DNA of 49,213 nt from Acidobacteriota bacterium. Lineage in GTDB: Bacteria > Acidobacteriota > Vicinamibacteria > Vicinamibacterales > JAFNAJ01. The DNA is taken from NCBI GenBank assembly GCA_023384575.1, contig JAHDVP010000008.1:1-49213 (forward strand), in the 5' to 3' direction. This document shows, piece by piece, positions 1 through 7,341 of this stretch (positions are counted from its first letter, which is position 1; the number at the start of each line of letters is the position of its first letter). Below the pieces are notes generated by a model. That model was not told the DNA's origin. It ran no database searches and was given only the letters and a program-made list of their open reading frames with translations. The position numbers were made by a program, and so were the translations under genes.

Positions 1-52
1 AGCGACCCCCTGCGCCCAAGGCAGGTGCGCTACCAGGCTGCGCTACGCCCCG
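1..52 (-). tRNA. tRNA-Pro (anticodon UGG), 3' part missing at window edge
   Basis: Read on the minus strand from 52, the sequence gives a 7-base acceptor strand CGGGGCG, TA, a D arm with GCGC/GCGC stem and the loop AGCCTGGTA, and an anticodon arm CCTGC-CTTGGGC-GCAGG. The anticodon TGG (positions 18-16) reads proline codons. The variable region begins and the gene then leaves the window, so the T arm and 3' acceptor strand are not visible. Confidence 0.9.
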
Positions 53-66
53 ACCGGTGTGCCTCG

Positions 67-95
67 ATCTTACCGCATCCCGCCCGAATCGAGCC
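67..95 (-). promoter_or_regulatory. Candidate promoter of the tRNA-Pro gene
   Basis: On the minus strand GGCTCG (95-90) lies 17 bases before TAAGAT (72-67). Transcription would begin just ahead of the tRNA 5' end at 52. The same GGCTC plus 17-base spacing precedes the TATAAT and TATACT boxes at 14613-14641 and 5405-5433. The -35 does not match TTGACA, so this is only suggestive. Confidence 0.35.
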
Positions 96-190
96 GTACG
101 CCGGCCAGGTCCCGCTGCGCTCGGCCAAAGCCTCGCGCGACCGGGTGCCGGGCCTCCGGGGACGCCGCCGGCCGGACTCTCGAACGTTCC

Positions 191-913
191 TCAGGCCGAC
201 TCCTCCTCCCCCCGACGGCTCGATAACCCGACGAGTGCCACCGACACCTCGCGTCGCTGCCCGCCGTCGAGCTCAACAAACAGCACCCGCTGCCACCGCC
301 CGAGGCACAACGCGCCATCGGCCACGTTGATCGAGGCGCTGCCGGGCAGGACGAGCGCGCGGCAGTGCGCATGCCCGTTCACGCGCTCCGCGGGCGCGAC
401 GTGCCGGCGCCGCCGGAAGTCGTCGTGCGCGTACCCCCAGAGTCGCGGGGCGACGCGCTCGAGCGTCCGCCGGAAGTCGTCGAGCAGTAGCGGCTCGGCC
501 TCGTTCAGGACGATGGCGGTCGTCGTGTGGCGGGTCTGGACGTTGACGAACCCGGACACGAGGCGATGGCGCCCGACGAGAGCGAGCACGGCATCGGTGA
601 GGTCGATGAACTCGACGTCATCCGCCGTGCGCAGCGCCAGCGTCTCGTGCAGCGCGGTCCAGGCGACGGGCGAGTCCAGCTGGCTGTCGTGACGGGGTTC
701 CGGCTCCGGCGTCTCGAGGCGGAGGCTCTCCACCGGTCGAGGGTCGGCGAGTTCGACGCAGCCATCGCGCAGGTCGGGGGTGGCCAGGCTGAAGCCTCGC
801 GCCACCGGAATCGCGCCGCTCGCCTCGAACGGGTCACGCCGCCGGGGCTGAAGCGCCGGCGCTACGGCTACCGAGACGTGGTCTCGCGCGACGTCTCGCA
901 GGCGGCCGCTCAT
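191..913 (-). CDS. yjbQ: YjbQ family protein (UPF0047) with N-terminal extension
   Basis: The C-terminal 140 residues carry the YjbQ pattern: QTRHTTTAIVLNE, the D-D-F/R helix, YAHDD, NGHAHCRALVLPGS, and a final LGRWQRVLFVELDG strand. YjbQ proteins are small trimeric folds of about 135 residues. Some have weak thiamine-phosphate synthase activity, and their main role is unsettled. The ATG at 913 overlaps the stop of the upstream membrane-protein gene (ATGA). That gives 240 residues, about 95 more than usual. Part of the extra stretch is translated palindromic repeat (837-867, with a degenerate copy near 780-803). The true start may therefore lie further in, for example the GTG at 733. The family call is firm; the start is uncertain. 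Confidence 0.8.
   Translation of the reverse strand: MSGRLRDVARDHVSVAVAPALQPRRRDPFEASGAIPVARGFSLATPDLRDGCVELADPRPVESLRLETPEPEPRHDSQLDSPVAWTALHETLALRTADDVEFIDLTDAVLALVGRHRLVSGFVNVQTRHTTTAIVLNEAEPLLLDDFRRTLERVAPRLWGYAHDDFRRRRHVAPAERVNGHAHCRALVLPGSASINVADGALCLGRWQRVLFVELDGGQRREVSVALVGLSSRRGEEESA
837..867. repeat. REP-like palindrome inside the yjbQ reading frame
   Basis: CGCCGCCGGGGCTGAAGCGC followed by CGGCGCTACGG is the same short palindrome found in the intergenic gaps at 6716, 9332, 20014 and 49157. Here it falls inside the N-terminal extension of the yjbQ frame. A weaker relative (CAGGCTGAAGCCTCGCGCC) lies just downstream in the gene's direction, near 785-803. Confidence 0.7.
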
Positions 914-2190
914 CGCCCCACCTCCATCGACGCGCGCGGCAAGCGCGCGGAGAAGACGTCGGCCCACCGCACCCGCGCGGTCATCTGCATCAGCACGAAG
1001 AGCGTCACGACGGCGCCGATGGTCACGGTCAGGCCGGTGTAGCCCTCGAAGAAGAACGCGTAGCTGAAGAGCACGAGAAAGACGAGCTGCGCCGAGCCTG
1101 CGTGCAGCAGCGCGCGCCGCATCCCGGTCACGACGCGCAGATAACTGAGCACGAGCAGCAGCGAGACGGCCGCCGCGATGGCAAACGCCGCGTGAATGGA
1201 GATGTGGTCGACGAGATACGCGAGCAGCAGGTGGAACGCGAAGAACGCCGCCGCGAGGAAGAAGTAGTTCATGGGATGAAGGCTCTCGCCGCGCGTCACG
1301 CCGAGCATGACGAGCACGGTGAGGAAGAAGAGCAGCGACACGGGCGCGAAGAAGGTGATGCGCGCGGCAAGGGGGCCGGGGTTGAGACGGTTGGGGAGGT
1401 CCATGCCGACGCGCTGCCCGGTCACGAGGTTCGTGAACGCCCAGCCGAGCGTCCAGCCTTCCGCCGTGCGCTCCTTCGTCGTCGGCGACAAGGTGCCGAC
1501 CGGGAAATCGACGGCCTCGAAATCCGTCGTCATCGCCATCGTGAAGTCGCGCACCTGCGAGACGCCTTCCTGGTCGAACGCGTACACCCACGTGTCGAGC
1601 CCGCGCGACCGGTAGCCGACCTCGAGCCGGACCTCGCCGCCGCCGGCGACCACGGCGTCGGCCGAGACGCCGCTCTCGAAATCCGCGCCGGCGACGACGG
1701 GCCGTCCGTCCACGAGGAAGAGGAAGTCGTCGTACGGCGAGGTCTGATTTGGAAACGTGAAGTGGAGGCGCAGGGAACGCTCGATTGGGTCGGGGTTGCG
1801 GAACGTGTAGGTGGCGCGAAAGGCGACCGCGTACGTGTCGTACCAGAGCAGACCGCGCCGCCGGTGCTCGAGGTCCAGCCGGACGTCGACCTTGGAGGCG
1901 ACAAGCGGCATGGGCACGTCCACGAATGTCTGGCGCGTCACGTCGCGCCGGCTCACGACCCGGCCGCCGGCGTCCTTGTCGGACACGGTCTCGGTGGTCT
2001 GCAACGGGCGGCGGACGAAGGCGGTGGGCGCCACCTGAACCTGCGGGCCGCCCCAGAGCCGCGCGACGTCGTGCGCGAGCCGGCTGTCGTGCTCGCCCGA
2101 CCGGATGGTGAGCGATGCCCCGAGGGCGAACCACGCCACGGCGGCGCCGACGAAGATGACGACGATGGCGAGCAGACGGGGAACGGTCAC
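910..2190 (-). CDS. CreD-like inner membrane protein
   Basis: The 426-residue protein has one N-terminal membrane helix (about 5-27). A large extracytoplasmic region follows (about 28-275) with beta-rich stretches such as ATYTFRNPDPIERSL. A bundle of hydrophobic helices fills about 280-410, including LHPMNYFFLAAAFFAFHLL and SYAFFFEGYTGL. This layout, and the LHPMNY plus late glycine-rich helices, match the CreD/DUF4401-type family, whose E. coli member is about 450 residues and belongs to the CreBC regulon. CreD's biochemical role is unknown, and no creBC genes are present here. The stop codon overlaps the yjbQ ATG, so the two are probably co-transcribed. The CreD assignment rests on topology and short motifs only. 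Confidence 0.6.
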   Translation of the reverse strand: MTVPRLLAIVVIFVGAAVAWFALGASLTIRSGEHDSRLAHDVARLWGGPQVQVAPTAFVRRPLQTTETVSDKDAGGRVVSRRDVTRQTFVDVPMPLVASKVDVRLDLEHRRRGLLWYDTYAVAFRATYTFRNPDPIERSLRLHFTFPNQTSPYDDFLFLVDGRPVVAGADFESGVSADAVVAGGGEVRLEVGYRSRGLDTWVYAFDQEGVSQVRDFTMAMTTDFEAVDFPVGTLSPTTKERTAEGWTLGWAFTNLVTGQRVGMDLPNRLNPGPLAARITFFAPVSLLFFLTVLVMLGVTRGESLHPMNYFFLAAAFFAFHLLLAYLVDHISIHAAFAIAAAVSLLLVLSYLRVVTGMRRALLHAGSAQLVFLVLFSYAFFFEGYTGLTVTIGAVVTLFVLMQMTARVRWADVFSARLPRASMEVGR

Positions 2191-2362
2191 GGCGGCCTCC
2201 TTCCGCGCTGAGGGCGCCGGGCCCGGGCCGGGCCGTCCGCGCGGTGAGGTCCAGCGTGCCGCGACCGCGCCGCGAAGTCTTCACGACGAGCTGAGGGAGA
2301 TGTGAGATGGCCGTGATCAGTGGTCCCCAGTTGGCTGGCGGCTGGCGACTGGCGGCCGAGCT

Positions 2363-2449
2363 GGGGTCAGGTCGTCACGAACAGCATGGCCCGGACCTGA
2401 CCCCACGGAGACAGATCGTGAAAAAACCGTGCGGTCAAGACCTGACCCC
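2363..2449. repeat. GGGGTCAGGTC inverted and direct repeats
   Basis: GGGGTCAGGTC (2363-2373) faces GACCTGACCCC (2394-2404), and a second GACCTGACCCC lies at 2439-2449. Read on the minus strand, the last copy continues GGGGTCAGGTCTTGA and supplies the stop codon of the regulator gene. Motifs like this often occur beside REP-associated tyrosine transposase genes in other genomes. No transposase is present here. Confidence 0.7.
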
Positions 2450-3961
2450 GAGGGGGCGGGGGCGGCGGGCGAGGCCGACGACGAGGCCGAAGCCGAAGGC
2501 GGCGCCCTCGACGACGCCAATCAGGGCCCCGGTCACGGGGCCGACGTCGGGTTCGCCGACCACGCGGGCCAGGGGAGCCAGCGAGAGGCTCGACTGGCGC
2601 GACGCGCGCGCGACCTCGTGCACCATCCCGCCCACCATCGGTTGGCCGGCGGTTACCAGGGCGAGCGCGGCGAACGCGCCGGCTGCCGCGACGGTGCCGG
2701 CAAGGCCGAGCCGGGCCCGCCCGCGCGGCGCCGCCATGCCCCCGCCCGCCAGCCCGCGTGTGCCCCAGGCGTAGGCGCCGCCAATCGCGGCGCCGAGCAC
2801 AAGGCCCTCGAGCGCTCCGGCGAGCGGCGCGAGGCGCAGGCCGAAGAGCGCCTCGAGGGTCCACCGGAGCAGCTGCCCGCCGAGTGCGCTCACGACGGCG
2901 CCGCCGGCCGCCGCACAGGCGAGCACCGCGACGCCGCGCGCCGAACGCGCCAGCACCTCGGCCCCCGCGATGCCGGCGCCGACCCCGGCGGCCCCCCAAG
3001 CGCCCGCCGCCGCGCCGATCAGCCCGAGCACGGCCGCTGCGGCGGGCGGCGCGTTCGCGTCCGGCGCCACGGCCAGCGCGAGCCCCCCGGCTGCGCCGAC
3101 GACCGCGCCGGCCACCCCGGCGCCAACGAGGCCCGCGAGCCAGCGGTCGCCCGCGAGCCGCCAGGCCCGTCGCGCCCTGAGCGCCACGAGGGCACCAGCG
3201 GTACGCAGAGCCGTCAGGCCACGGCCGAGCGGCACGTCGCCGGCCCCGGCGACGTCCCAGCGCGTGTCGCGCAGCACGGCACGCGCCAGCGTCGCGTTCG
3301 GCCTCACGTCGAGCCGCTCGAGCACGCGCGCGAGACCGAACCCGTGCAGCCGCTCCGCACACTCGCGCCGTTCCTCGTCCTGTACCGACTCGGCGCACAA
3401 GCGGTCGAGCAGGCGGTCGATCTCGGCCTCGGCCGCATCCGGCCCGCCCGGTGCAGTCGCTGAGACCGCGACGGCCGCCTGCGGCTCGTCGCGCGCATCC
3501 TGTCGCTCGGCGCCGCGGGCCTCCTCCACGCGAGGCCCACCCGAATCCGCCGCCACGGCCGGGTCGAGCACGCCGGACGCGGCCCCCGGCGCGGGCTCCG
3601 TGGCGTGGTTCACCCGGGGCAGCGCACCGTCATCGGGTTCCTCGACCACGGGTTCGTACACGAACCGATAGCCGTGGCGCGAGATGGTGCGGATGAACAC
3701 CGGCTCGCGCACGTCGTCGCCGAGCGCCCGGCGCAGCGCCCGGACGGCCTGCGTGAGGGCGCCGTCCGACACGACGACATCGGACCAGACGGTGGCGAAG
3801 ATGTCGTTGCGATGCACGGCCTCGTCGCGCCGGGCGACGAGCAGCACCAGCAGGTCGAAGTAGCGCGGGATGAGCGGCACCTCGCGGCCGTCGCAGAGCA
3901 GCGCCCGCTGGCGAGGCGAGACGAGAAACGGGCCGAAGCGGTAGCGGGTCGGGGCAGGCAC
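2435..3961 (-). CDS. Winged-helix (OmpR/CadC-type) membrane-anchored transcription regulator
   Basis: Residues about 5-105 form an OmpR/PhoB-type DNA-binding winged helix: FGPFLVSPRQRALLCDG, a long helix with YFDLLVLLV, SDGALTQAVRALRRALGD (recognition helix) and the wing RTISRHGYRFVY. An acidic linker follows. From about residue 215 to 508 there is a glycine/alanine-rich series of about seven to nine hydrophobic segments. There is no receiver domain. This is the one-component ToxR/CadC plan, in which a membrane domain controls DNA binding. The membrane part resembles no sensor I can name. The last codons (GVRS-stop) come from a GGGGTCAGGTCTTGA repeat. The target may be the divergent gene at 4120, since such regulators often act locally, but that is inference. 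Confidence 0.75.
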   Translation of the reverse strand: MPAPTRYRFGPFLVSPRQRALLCDGREVPLIPRYFDLLVLLVARRDEAVHRNDIFATVWSDVVVSDGALTQAVRALRRALGDDVREPVFIRTISRHGYRFVYEPVVEEPDDGALPRVNHATEPAPGAASGVLDPAVAADSGGPRVEEARGAERQDARDEPQAAVAVSATAPGGPDAAEAEIDRLLDRLCAESVQDEERRECAERLHGFGLARVLERLDVRPNATLARAVLRDTRWDVAGAGDVPLGRGLTALRTAGALVALRARRAWRLAGDRWLAGLVGAGVAGAVVGAAGGLALAVAPDANAPPAAAAVLGLIGAAAGAWGAAGVGAGIAGAEVLARSARGVAVLACAAAGGAVVSALGGQLLRWTLEALFGLRLAPLAGALEGLVLGAAIGGAYAWGTRGLAGGGMAAPRGRARLGLAGTVAAAGAFAALALVTAGQPMVGGMVHEVARASRQSSLSLAPLARVVGEPDVGPVTGALIGVVEGAAFGFGLVVGLARRPRPLGVRS

Positions 3962-4064
3962 GAGTGGACAACGGCACGCTTGGGCGGCCGGCTCCGACAG
4001 TAGCCTTCCGCCGGGAACGGGTCAAGCGGGAGGCGACCACGGGAAGGGAGACGCCGGGTTCGGC

Positions 4065-4093
4065 TTGCCAGCGGCGGCGTCCGGCGCGACAAT
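4065..4093 (+). promoter_or_regulatory. Candidate sigma-70 promoter for the exported protein at 4120
   Basis: TTGCCA (4065-4070) is spaced exactly 17 bases from GACAAT (4088-4093). A start site near 4100 would leave a short leader with GGAG at 4110-4113 ahead of the GTG at 4120. Confidence 0.45.
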
Positions 4094-4119
4094 CGAGCAT
4101 CGACCTCCCGGAGTTCTAC

Positions 4120-4656
4120 GTGCGCCTCTCCAGTCCAATCCGTTTCGCTCTCTCGCGGCGTGCGCTGTCGTCTCTGGTCCTCACCCTGGCCCTGTCGGCA
4201 GCCGGCGGGGGCGGGGCGGCGTCTGCCGCACGTGGCCAGGAGGCGGCCGACGAGGCGGCACGCTTCGCGGGCCGCGACCTCGCCGCACTCGACGTGTGCG
4301 CGCTCGTGCCGGGCGACGCCGTCGCCACGGCGCTCGGCGGCACGCTCGAACGCGCGACCGGCTCGACGCACAGCGGCAGCGGTCTCGCCACCGACTGCGC
4401 CTACACCGTGCGGGTCGGGCGGCGGACGGTCGTGGCGCTGGTCTTCTTCTACCCGCCGCAGCACTTCGTGGCGATGCGCCAGGGCGAGGTGCTGCTCGAG
4501 CCGGTGGCCGGCGTGGGCGACGAGGCGTACTGGTCGATGGCCGGGTCGATGCACCAGCTCACGGTGCTCAAACGGGGCGACGTGACGCTCGACGCACGCG
4601 CCGCGACGCAGCGCGACGCACGCCGGTTGGCCGAGGTCGCGCTTTCGCGGTTATGA
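4120..4656 (+). CDS. Small exported protein of unknown function
   Basis: From the GTG at 4120 the protein has 178 residues. It opens with a clear signal peptide: an arginine-containing N-region, the hydrophobic core SSLVLTLALSAAG, and small residues before GQEAADEA. The frame stays open upstream, but that part is arginine-rich and would bury the signal peptide, so I prefer 4120. The mature part has the motif CALVPGDAVATALGG and a second cysteine in ATDCAYTV. This looks like the CALL...ALG motif of small DUF3558-like lipoproteins, where two cysteines probably pair. No catalytic residues are evident. The gene is convergent with the methyltransferase gene across a strong hairpin. Confidence 0.65.
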   Translation: MRLSSPIRFALSRRALSSLVLTLALSAAGGGGAASAARGQEAADEAARFAGRDLAALDVCALVPGDAVATALGGTLERATGSTHSGSGLATDCAYTVRVGRRTVVALVFFYPPQHFVAMRQGEVLLEPVAGVGDEAYWSMAGSMHQLTVLKRGDVTLDARAATQRDARRLAEVALSRL

Positions 4657-4688
4657 CCGATGAGATGGCCGCTCGCCGTACGCACGAC

Positions 4689-4712
4689 GGGCCGGCTCGT
4701 GTGAGCCGGCCC
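4689..4712. terminator. Bidirectional hairpin between convergent genes
   Basis: GGGCCGGCTC (4689-4698), loop GTGT, GAGCCGGCCC (4703-4712): a perfect 10-base-pair, GC-rich stem with a 4-base loop. It lies between the stop at 4656 and the stop of the convergent gene at 4737. No T tract follows on either side, which is common in GC-rich genomes. Confidence 0.75.
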
Positions 4713-4736
4713 TGAGAGATCGCGCCGGACGCGCCG

Positions 4737-5315
4737 CTACCGCTTCGGAATCGTCCAGTAGTAGACCTTCCGGCCGTCGACGTCGAGCTCCTGCTCGGGC
4801 TCCCAGTCGCCCATGTCGAAGGCGTGCGAGACGATGCGCGTGCCGGGCTTCAGTTCCTTCATCAGCTTCGGCATGAGCTTCAGGTTGAGGCTCGGCAGCA
4901 GGTAGAGCGTCACCACGGTCGCCTCGCTGATGTTCGACTCGAAGAGGTCGGCCTGGATGAAGCGGACCTTGTCGGTGACGCCGGCCTGCCTCGCGTTCTC
5001 CTTGGCCTCGGCAATGCGCTCGGGATCGATGTCGATCCCGATGGCACGCGCGCCGTGCTGCTTGGCGGCGGCTATCGCGATCCGTCCGTCTCCAGATCCG
5101 AGGTCGTACACGACGTCCTTGCTCGTGACCTTGGCCACCTTGAGCATCGCGTCGACCACCTCTTCCGGCGTCGGCACGAAGACGACGTCCGGCACGCGGC
5201 TCGGGGCCTGAGTCGCCTGCGCGGCTTCGCTTGCAGCGGGACGCGGTTCGTTGCCTGCCAGCGCCACGCTCGCCATGAGCAGCGTGACGCACATCGCCAT
5301 CGTTCGACGGATCAT
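4737..5315 (-). CDS. Exported class I SAM-dependent methyltransferase-like protein
   Basis: The 192-residue protein starts at the ATG at 5315, preceded by GAGGAGG (5331-5325) nine bases upstream. A signal peptide (MIRRTMAMCVTLLMASVALA) is followed by a Rossmann methyltransferase core. That core has motif I VVYDLGSGDGRIAI, acidic motif II IGIDIDPERI, a motif III region VRFIQADLFES, and ATVVTLYLLPSLN around motif IV. The substrate cannot be read from the sequence. A methyltransferase with an export signal is odd because S-adenosylmethionine is cytoplasmic. The protein may be inner-membrane tethered, or act in another way. Family confidence is high; substrate and location are unknown. Confidence 0.8.
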   Translation of the reverse strand: MIRRTMAMCVTLLMASVALAGNEPRPAASEAAQATQAPSRVPDVVFVPTPEEVVDAMLKVAKVTSKDVVYDLGSGDGRIAIAAAKQHGARAIGIDIDPERIAEAKENARQAGVTDKVRFIQADLFESNISEATVVTLYLLPSLNLKLMPKLMKELKPGTRIVSHAFDMGDWEPEQELDVDGRKVYYWTIPKR

Positions 5316-5404
5316 TCGAGTGAGCCTCCTCGGACCGGGTGGAATCGCCAATCCACCCTATCATACGCACCGACCGGGCCAGACGTTTCTCTCCGCAGGC
5401 ACGA

Positions 5405-5433
5405 GGCTCAGGTGACGACCATTCCGCTATACT
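5405..5433 (+). promoter_or_regulatory. Candidate promoter of the amidohydrolase gene
   Basis: TATACT (5428-5433) is a good -10 box 56 bases ahead of the ATG at 5490. GGCTCA (5405-5410) lies 17 bases upstream of it and matches the -35 position seen at 14613 and 95-90. Confidence 0.4.
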
Positions 5434-5489
5434 GAGGGGCACGTTCCAGCCCGCCGAGGGGGGCGTCGGGCCACCTCGAGGAGTGCTCG

Positions 5490-6695
5490 ATGCCGATCGT
5501 CAGGTCTGTCTCGTTGTCGCTGGTGGCCGTCGCGTTCGTCGCCGCTGGCGCCGCGCTCGTCGCGCAGCCACGGCCGCCGGTCACGCCCGTCCAGAACATG
5601 GTCGACGGCCAGTGCCCGCCGGGCACGACCGAGGTCCGTCCCGGCCGATGCCGGGCGCCGGAGTTCCCGCCACCCAGCATCCTCGACTACAAGCCGCGGT
5701 CGACGCTCGTCGCCGACGTCAACCTCGTGCCGAAGGCGAAGTATCCGGTCATCGACATCCACAGCCACACCGGTCCGACCGCCGAGACGATCGACCGGCT
5801 GATTGGCGAGATGGACGCGATGGGCCTGCAGGTCCTCGTCAATTTGAGCGGAGGCAGCGCGCCCGACGCCGTGAGGCAGAAGGTCGACTTCATTCGCGCG
5901 AGCCGCTACCCGGATCGCTTCCGCGTGTTCGCCAACGTCGTCTGGGATGGCGCCGGCGGGCCGGGCTGGGCCGAGAAGGCCGTGGCCGACCTGGAGGCCG
6001 CCGTGAAGAACGGCGCCATCGGCCTCAAGATCGCGAAGAACCTCGGGTTGACGGCCAAGAAGGCCGACGGCACGCGGTTGAAGGTGGACGATCCCGTCCT
6101 GAAGCCCATCTGGGACGCCTGCGCGCGCCTGAACATCCCGGTCATCATCCACACGGCCGAGCCGAAGGAGTTCTTCTCGCCGCTCGACTACCAGAACGAG
6201 CGTTGGCTCGAGCTCGCGCTCTTCCCCGACCGCCGCAACTACATGCCCGGCCAGCCGACGTTCGACGAGCTGCAGGCCGAGCGCGACCGCATGTTCGAGG
6301 CGAACCCGAAGACGCGGTACATCGGCGCGCACTTCGCGTACTACGGACACAACCTGCCGGGCGCGGCGGCTCTGCTCGATCGGCTGCCGAACGTGGTGCT
6401 CGAGGTGTCGGCGGTGCTCCACGAGTTCGGCCGGCAGCCGCGCGCGGCGCGCGACTTCTTCGTCAAGTACCAGGACCGCATCCTGTTCGGCAAGGACGCC
6501 TACGAGCCCTCGGAGTTTCCGTACTACTGGCGGGTGTTCGAGACGCGCGACGAGTACTTCGACTACTACCGCGACTACCACGCCTTCTGGAAGCTCTACG
6601 GTATGGATCTGCCAGACGAGGTGCTCAAGAAGGTCTATTACAAGAACGCGCTGCGCGTGACGCCGGGGCTCCCGCAGACGGGGTGGCCGGAGTAG
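5490..6695 (+). CDS. Exported amidohydrolase (amidohydrolase_2, PF04909-like)
   Basis: The 401-residue protein has a signal peptide (hydrophobic core about 7-25) and a metal-dependent TIM-barrel hydrolase. Visible metal or active-site motifs are DIHSHTG (His91, His93), VIIHTAEP (His on strand 5), YIGAHFAYYG (His on strand 6) and ILFGKDAYEP (Asp on strand 8). This is the pattern of the amidohydrolase_2 / ACMSD-like group, whose members are decarboxylases or hydrolases of cyclic or aromatic acids. The GKDAY motif and the unusual lysine after the glycine do not fix a substrate. A GAGG ribosome site precedes the ATG. It appears to be a single-gene unit ending in the palindromes at 6716. Confidence 0.8.
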   Translation: MPIVRSVSLSLVAVAFVAAGAALVAQPRPPVTPVQNMVDGQCPPGTTEVRPGRCRAPEFPPPSILDYKPRSTLVADVNLVPKAKYPVIDIHSHTGPTAETIDRLIGEMDAMGLQVLVNLSGGSAPDAVRQKVDFIRASRYPDRFRVFANVVWDGAGGPGWAEKAVADLEAAVKNGAIGLKIAKNLGLTAKKADGTRLKVDDPVLKPIWDACARLNIPVIIHTAEPKEFFSPLDYQNERWLELALFPDRRNYMPGQPTFDELQAERDRMFEANPKTRYIGAHFAYYGHNLPGAAALLDRLPNVVLEVSAVLHEFGRQPRAARDFFVKYQDRILFGKDAYEPSEFPYYWRVFETRDEYFDYYRDYHAFWKLYGMDLPDEVLKKVYYKNALRVTPGLPQTGWPE

Positions 6696-6715
6696 CGCAC
6701 GACGACACGGGCGTC

Positions 6716-6806
6716 CGCCGGGGCTGACGCCCCGGCGCTACGGAAGATGGCGACATCCCGGAGCTGCCCGTGTGGCGATCGGAGCGGCGGGGCTTCAGCC
6801 CCGCCG
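6716..6806. repeat. Pair of inverted REP-like palindromes
   Basis: CGCCGGGGCTGACGCCCCGG (6716-6735, continuing CGCTACGG) and the reverse-oriented GCGGCGGGGCTTCAGCCCCG (6784-6803, continuing CCG) form a head-to-head pair. It sits between the convergent genes ending at 6695 and 6859. Such pairs can fold into a large hairpin and may end transcription from both sides. Confidence 0.8.
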
Positions 6807-6858
6807 ACACCCCGGCACTGCGGAAGATGACAAGGCCTCGGCGTGACCCGGCCGGGGT

Positions 6859-7341
6859 TCACCGCACCACGAGGGCGTCGATGCCGGCCTGCGCGATCCG
6901 CGCGTCGTTGGCCGACGCAACGCCGCTCACGCCCACGGCGCCAATCACCCGGCCGTCGACGAGGATCGGCAGGCCGCCCTCGAGCGGCATGGCGCCCTCG
7001 ATGGCGAGCAGCGTCGTGCGCCCGCCGGCGACGTTGTCCTCGAGCCGTTTCGTGGGCTGGCGCAGCCGGACGGCCGTGCGCGCCTTCGCCAGCGCGATCT
7101 CGATGTTGGCGAGCGGCGCCTCGTCGAAACGCTGGAACATCAGGAGGTCGCCCGCCTGATCGACGATGGCGATGGCGACGTTCCAGTGGTTGGCGCGGGC
7201 TTCGGCCTCGGCGGCCGCCATCATGCGCTTGGCGCCTTCGAGCGTGAGGGCCTTGCGATCGGCGAGCTGCGAGGCTGCGGGGCTCGTCGTGGCCGCGAGC
7301 GCGAGCGCCAGCAGCCAGGCGGTCATCAGCATCGGCTTCAT
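6859..7341 (-). CDS. Exported GlcG/HbpS-like protein (PF03928, DUF336)
   Basis: The 160-residue protein has a signal peptide (hydrophobic core MTAWLLALALAAT). It then shows the GlcG/HbpS fold pattern: LTLEGAKRMMAAAEAEA, WNVAIAIVDQAGDLLMFQR, ALAKARTAV, GGLPILVDGRVIGAVGVSG, and a closing DARIAQAGIDAL helix. Relatives bind heme or small ligands, and many are of unknown role. The ATG at 7341 overlaps the stop of the S9 peptidase gene (ATGA), so both are made from one message. The function in this pair is not known. Confidence 0.85.
   Translation of the reverse strand: MKPMLMTAWLLALALAATTSPAASQLADRKALTLEGAKRMMAAAEAEARANHWNVAIAIVDQAGDLLMFQRFDEAPLANIEIALAKARTAVRLRQPTKRLEDNVAGGRTTLLAIEGAMPLEGGLPILVDGRVIGAVGVSGVASANDARIAQAGIDALVVR

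Noticed and set aside
914-2284. Minus-strand frame continuous with yjbQ running upstream over the CreD-like gene
   Set aside because: It overlaps the CreD-like gene almost entirely and its translation is low complexity and Arg-rich. Only the part from 913 on has a family match.
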